A DNA stretch of 55,918 bases from Deltaproteobacteria bacterium. Lineage in GTDB: Bacteria; Desulfobacterota; GWC2-55-46; DRQE01. The notes under the pieces were generated by a model. That model had not been told where the DNA came from. It worked only from the letters and a program-made list of their open reading frames with translations, and did not search any database. Below are positions 52,699 to 55,918 of this stretch, in pieces (the stretch's first letter is position 1; every line of letters starts with the position of its first letter). The stretch spans positions 1 through 55,918 of the forward strand of contig WGEY01000035.1 of NCBI GenBank assembly GCA_015492495.1, read 5' to 3'. The position numbers and the translations under genes were made by a program.

Positions 52699-53307
52699 TC
52701 AGGCCTCTTTCCTCCCTTGCATGGCCCGTCCGAGGGTGGAGGGGTCCATGTATTCTATGTGGCCGCCCACAGGGATGCCTGCCGCGATACGCGTAAGCTT
52801 CAACCCGTAAGGGGCGAGCACCTTCTTCAGATAAAGGGCGGTCGCCTCGCCCTCGGCATCGAATGCCGTCGCAAGGATGACCTCCCTGACGGTAACCGGC
52901 GCAGGCCGCCTGATCCTGTCCACGAGTTCCTTCACCTTTATCTCGTCCGGGCCGATCCCCTTGAGGGGAGCGAGCAGGCCGTGGAGCACGTGGTACCTGC
53001 CCCTGTAAGAGCCGGTCGCCTCAAGCGCGACCATATCCCTGTAATCCCCCACCACGCATACGGTCGTAGCGTCCCTTGACCGGTCGGCGCATATGCTGCA
53101 GGGATCCTTGTCGGAGAACGTCATGCACTCAGAGCAGAGGCTCACGTTCTCCCTCACGTCACGTATACTCCTTAATAGTTCTTCAACATATCCGTTCTTT
53201 GCATTCAACACATAGAGGGCGAGCCTTGAGGCCGTCTTCTCCCCTATGCCTGGAAGCCCTGAAAAGGCCTTAATGAGCCTTGAAATCGGTTCCGCGTAAC
53301 GTTGCAT
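52699..53307 (-). CDS. recR: Recombination protein RecR
   Basis: RecR works with RecF and RecO in loading RecA. The 202-residue protein has the helix-hairpin-helix FSGLPGIGEKTASRLALYVL, the four-cysteine zinc finger (CSECMTFSD and CSIC), and the TOPRIM domain (VCVVGDYRDMVALE). It is the last gene of ffs-dnaX-ybaB-recR. Confidence 0.96.
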   Translation of the reverse strand: MQRYAEPISRLIKAFSGLPGIGEKTASRLALYVLNAKNGYVEELLRSIRDVRENVSLCSECMTFSDKDPCSICADRSRDATTVCVVGDYRDMVALEATGSYRGRYHVLHGLLAPLKGIGPDEIKVKELVDRIRRPAPVTVREVILATAFDAEGEATALYLKKVLAPYGLKLTRIAAGIPVGGHIEYMDPSTLGRAMQGRKEA

Positions 53308-53442
53308 GCCTTATAGACGAAAAATCGCCGTACCTCTCAACCCCGCACAGCCCCTCCGAACATATCGGAAAAGCTCTGCGGCCGTTGCTCATGGTCCATG
53401 TGTTATACGGCTGTTTATTCCGCGATGCGGCCCAAAGGCCGT

Positions 53443-53766
53443 TCAGAACAGGCCGGGCGGCAGGTTTATACCGAGCCCTGAGGTCACCTTGCTCATTTCC
53501 TCTGAAACCATCTCCTGGGCCCTCTTGAAGGCCTCGTTCACAGCCGCCATCACCAGATCCTCAAGCATCTCGACATCCTCCGGGTCGACCACCGAGCGAT
53601 CTATCTTTATGTCGACCAACTTGAGGGCCCCGTTCACCGTTACGGTGACCATCCCACCTCCGGACGAGGCCTGACAGGTCTTTTCGGCAAGGCCCTTCTG
53701 TATCTCGGCCATCTTCTCCTGCATCTTCTGGGCCTGTCTCATGAGATTTCCCAGATTCTTAGACAT
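53443..53766 (-). CDS. ybaB: Nucleoid-associated protein YbaB/EbfC
   Basis: A 107-residue YbaB-family DNA-binding protein (NLGNLMRQAQKMQEKMAEIQ, GGGMVTVTVNG). It overlaps the 3' end of dnaX by eight bases and precedes recR, the usual dnaX-ybaB-recR order. Confidence 0.96.
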   Translation of the reverse strand: MSKNLGNLMRQAQKMQEKMAEIQKGLAEKTCQASSGGGMVTVTVNGALKLVDIKIDRSVVDPEDVEMLEDLVMAAVNEAFKRAQEMVSEEMSKVTSGLGINLPPGLF

Positions 53767-55336
53767 TTGTTCTCCTCCGTTCCTCCACGATCCTGCCTCC
53801 GAGGGTGGTCAAAGCCTTTCTAAGGACCGGATCCGCCCCCTCAAGCCTCTGTCCGGCCGGCACACCGGCGCACTCCTTTTCCTTGTCTTTTTTGTTGATG
53901 CTTATCTCTATCCTGCGCTTGAAGAAGTCCTTGCAGAGGCCTTCCAGCGTCTCCTTTTTCACGCCGAGAAGGAAGTTGGCGCTCTTTGCATCCAGCGTAA
54001 TACTGAGGACCGAACCGTCAAAGGAGAGATCGGCGGACTCAAGCGTTGTGTAAAGAAGCCCGTCTTTCTCCCTTATGTAACTCAGGATATCCCGGCCTGA
54101 TACATCGTCCTTTTTTTCTGACCCGGGTAACGTCCGCTGTGGCCGGCCTTCAACCTTCGGTCGATCCTTTGCCGCCCCCGCTCCTCCCTGTCCGCCTGAG
54201 CGGTGCCTCAGGCCCTCAAGCCTTGCTATAAGCTCACCGACCGGCTTCATATCCTCGAGCCGGCTGGCCCTTACTAGCATCATCTCCAATGAAAATCGGG
54301 GGGTAGATGATCTTACGACCTCCTCATACCCCCTCGTAAAGATGCCGAAAAGCATCTGCAACCTTTCAAGTCCAACGCACTCGCCGAGGGCCTCGAGCCG
54401 CTTGGCCTCGCCCTCGGGAAGCCCCGCAAGGGCCCCGTCACCAGAGACCTTGATCACGACAAGATCCCTTATGTGCTCTATAAGCTCGGTCGAGACCTTC
54501 TTCAAATCATAACCGAAGTCATGTATCTTTTCAACAATATTAAGGCACCGCGCCGCATCTTTTTCAAGCACGGCCTCGGTAAGCTCGAATATCACGGACC
54601 TGTCCATGAGGCCGAGGGCGTCTACCACGTCACCTGCCCCGACCTCGGAACCCGAAAAGGATATGACCTGCTCAAGCAGGCTCTGGGCGTCCCTGAGGCT
54701 CCCTTCCGACTCCCTCGCTATAAGATACAGCGCATCTTCCTCAACCTTGACGCCTTCTTCGCGGATGATCCTCCCAAGGTGTTCGCCTATCTTCTTAAGC
54801 GGTATGCGCCTGAAGTCGAACCTCTGGCACCTGGAGTGTATTGTAAGAGGAATCTTGTGGGGCTCGGTAGTTGCAAAGATGAAGATGACATGGGGTGGCG
54901 GCTCTTCGAGTGTCTTCAACAACGCATTGAAGGCCGACTCCGAGAGCATGTGGACCTCGTCTATGATGTAGATCTTGTACCGTCCGTGGCTCGGCGCATA
55001 CCTTACGCTCTCCCTCAGTTCACGTATGTTGTCCACACCGGTGTTGGATGCGCCGTCGATCTCAAGCACATCGACGGACGACCCGTTTGCAACCGCCCTG
55101 CACATGGCGCATTCGCGGCACGGGGTCGCAGTAGGCCCCTCGGAGCAGTTGAGGCACTTTGCGAGTATCCTCGCCACGGTGGTCTTGCCCACCCCCCTGG
55201 GCCCTGAAAACAGGTAGGCGTGGCCTATCCTCCCCGAAGATACTGCGTTGGAGAGGGTCCTGACCACGTGGTCCTGACCCACGACCTCCTCAAAGGCGGA
55301 GGGCCTCCACTTTCTGGCGATCACTTGATAAGACAT
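53759..55336 (-). CDS. dnaX: DNA polymerase III tau/gamma subunit
   Basis: The clamp-loader ATPase, 525 residues as tau. It shows KWRPSAFEEVVGQDHVVRTL, Walker A FSGPRGVGKTTVARILAKCL, four zinc cysteines near residues 64-79, Walker B YIIDEVHMLS and the SRC sensor segment IHSRCQRFDFRRI. Codons 407-409 read GAA AAA AAG, a slippery site (see 54110-54117). The ATG at 55336 lies 189 bases after the SRP RNA gene. Confidence 0.96.
   Translation of the reverse strand: MSYQVIARKWRPSAFEEVVGQDHVVRTLSNAVSSGRIGHAYLFSGPRGVGKTTVARILAKCLNCSEGPTATPCRECAMCRAVANGSSVDVLEIDGASNTGVDNIRELRESVRYAPSHGRYKIYIIDEVHMLSESAFNALLKTLEEPPPHVIFIFATTEPHKIPLTIHSRCQRFDFRRIPLKKIGEHLGRIIREEGVKVEEDALYLIARESEGSLRDAQSLLEQVISFSGSEVGAGDVVDALGLMDRSVIFELTEAVLEKDAARCLNIVEKIHDFGYDLKKVSTELIEHIRDLVVIKVSGDGALAGLPEGEAKRLEALGECVGLERLQMLFGIFTRGYEEVVRSSTPRFSLEMMLVRASRLEDMKPVGELIARLEGLRHRSGGQGGAGAAKDRPKVEGRPQRTLPGSEKKDDVSGRDILSYIREKDGLLYTTLESADLSFDGSVLSITLDAKSANFLLGVKKETLEGLCKDFFKRRIEISINKKDKEKECAGVPAGQRLEGADPVLRKALTTLGGRIVEERRRTNV
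54110..54117 (-). promoter_or_regulatory. Possible -1 frameshift (or slippage) site in dnaX
   Basis: Minus strand A AAA AAG in the zero frame GAA AAA AAG. Nine bases later comes a small hairpin, TCAGG-CCGGGATAT-CCTGA. A -1 shift would add 23 codons and stop, giving a product of about 432 residues, close to E. coli gamma (431). No upstream Shine-Dalgarno-like stimulator is evident. Confidence 0.55.
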
Positions 55337-55525
55337 ATTGAGTATGCGTCACGAGCGGCAACCCCGTTGCTGGCCTTGGGGTCGGCTGGCGGAGCGTAAA
55401 CAGGTTTTAATCGGACGATACAATGCACTATATGAATTCCTCCAACCCGCTGCAGATACTATCTACCTCCGGCAGACCGGGGCCGCCGCTTGCGGGATCA
55501 AGAAAAGACCTCTACCTTACGGACA

Positions 55526-55638
55526 CTGTTGATAGCCAGGCACCCTTGCGGCACATGGATAAAGGCGCTTACCGTTGCTTCCTTCCGGACCTGGCGGGTT
55601 TCACGCCCCTCCATTGCGCAAGACCCGGCTATCAACAG
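55526..55638 (-). ncRNA. ffs: Signal recognition particle RNA (4.5S type)
   Basis: On the minus strand a long hairpin closed by CTGTTGATAGCC / GGCTATCAACAG. Its tip contains CAGGTCCGGAAGGAAGCA, the conserved Ffh-binding domain with the GGAA tetraloop. The length of about 113 bases fits small bacterial SRP RNA. It lies next to dnaX, as in many bacteria. Confidence 0.95.
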
Positions 55639-55673
55639 TAACCGTAATCAGCACGCTCCATACCTCTCAAAAA

Positions 55674-55690
55674 TGGCGGAGAGAGGGATT
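55674..55690 (-). pseudogene. Broken copy of the tRNA-Ser 3' end
   Basis: TGGCGGAGAGAGGGATT is the same 3' end as the tRNA-Ser at 55895, with two bases missing from the acceptor stem and the same five A before it. Its continuation CGAACCCTCC, the rest of the T arm, appears only at 55847, after two 78-base tandem units. The copy is thus split inside the T loop. Confidence 0.65.
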
Positions 55691-55846
55691 GTCCGCCTGC
55701 GGCGGACCCGGTATGGTCGGTATCTTCAATATCGTGCCTCTCGCCTTCGGCTCAACGCACACTCCGGTGTCCGCCTGCGGCGGACCCGGTATGGTCGGTA
55801 TCTTCAATATCGTGCGTCTCGCCTTCGGCTCAACGCACACTCCGGT
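55691..55846. repeat. Two tandem copies of a 78-bp unit
   Basis: Units 55691-55768 and 55769-55846 differ at a single base (CGTGCCTCTC against CGTGCGTCTC). Each opens with the palindrome GTCCGCCTGCGGCGGAC and ends ACACTCCGGT. Near identity suggests a recent duplication. Removing both units restores a continuous tRNA-Ser T arm. Confidence 0.9.
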
Positions 55847-55894
55847 CGAACCCTCCGATTCCCAACTTCCCAGCCAACGGCATCTTATGAAAAA

Positions 55895-55918
55895 TGGCGG
55901 AGAGAGAGGGATTCGAAC
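55895..55918 (-). tRNA. tRNA-Ser, 3' end only (cut by window edge)
   Basis: The minus strand ends GTTCGAAT, CCCTC, TCTCTCC, G, CCA: T loop, T stem, acceptor, discriminator and encoded CCA. A discriminator G with this acceptor is typical of serine tRNAs. The anticodon lies outside the window, so the identity is likely, not certain. Confidence 0.75.

Noticed and set aside
55691-55846. Tandem repeats as a CRISPR array
   Set aside because: The 78-base units abut with no unique spacers, and no cas gene is present.

Overview
The window looks like a chromosomal piece of a Gram-negative, probably anaerobic bacterium of deltaproteobacterial (Desulfobacterota-like) type. LpxC and Lnt indicate an outer membrane with LPS and lipoproteins. 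A four-subunit pyruvate:ferredoxin oxidoreductase and a probable oxygen-independent cobalamin lower-ligand enzyme (BzaF) indicate anaerobic metabolism. MglA/MglB, a PEP-CTERM protein, DksA and sigma-54-like promoters fit the same group. The taxonomic call is inference; no rRNA is present.

Layout. 1-1192 (minus): a tRNA-tuf operon, Thr(TGT)-Tyr(GTA)-Gly(TCC)-Thr(GGT)-tuf, the same order as E. coli thrU-tyrU-glyT-thrT-tufB. 1322-8092 (minus): GH57 branching enzyme, phoH, ybeY, a DagK-PAP2 fusion, lnt and prfB (with the +1 frameshift site), mostly with start/stop overlaps. 8547-9834 (minus): lpxC and a DUF2905 protein. 10522-17998 (plus): a ten-gene Mrp/Mbh-type cation/proton antiporter operon with three MrpD-like subunits and the MrpA C-terminal part as its own gene. 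18097-27310 (plus): hemW, hrcA-grpE-dnaJ-(LpoA-like) without dnaK, dksA, galT-like, a GAF histidine kinase with a single-domain response regulator, and tRNA-Ala. 27690-31100: an accessory stretch with an MNT-HEPN pair, 1.3 kb of gene-poor DNA, and a PEP-CTERM protein behind a sigma-54-like promoter. 31144-40360 (minus): a YyaL-type DUF255 protein, comM, then cobO-cobU-cobT-cobS-cobC-bzaF for completing cobalamin. 40625-48077 (minus): yqeY-nif3-mutS2-dnaG-rpoD, an expanded macromolecular-synthesis cluster. 48280-52592 (minus): mglB-mglA and porGDAB. 52699-55639 (minus): ffs-dnaX-ybaB-recR. 55640-55918: a tRNA-Ser 3' end, a broken copy of it, and a 78-bp tandem repeat.

Spread among these genes are two families of short palindromic elements with terminal inverted repeats (A: five copies, 30-170 bp; B: two copies, about 130 bp). 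They sit between genes, including inside the tRNA operon and inside the leader of the PEP-CTERM gene. The signals most worth following are these repeats, a nearly identical 16-base sigma-54-like motif before lpxC and before the PEP-CTERM gene, the unusual antiporter operon, the ThiC paralogue in the cobalamin cluster, the HTH-fused MNT-HEPN pair, a predicted -1 frameshift in dnaX, and the tRNA-Ser remnant split by tandem repeats.
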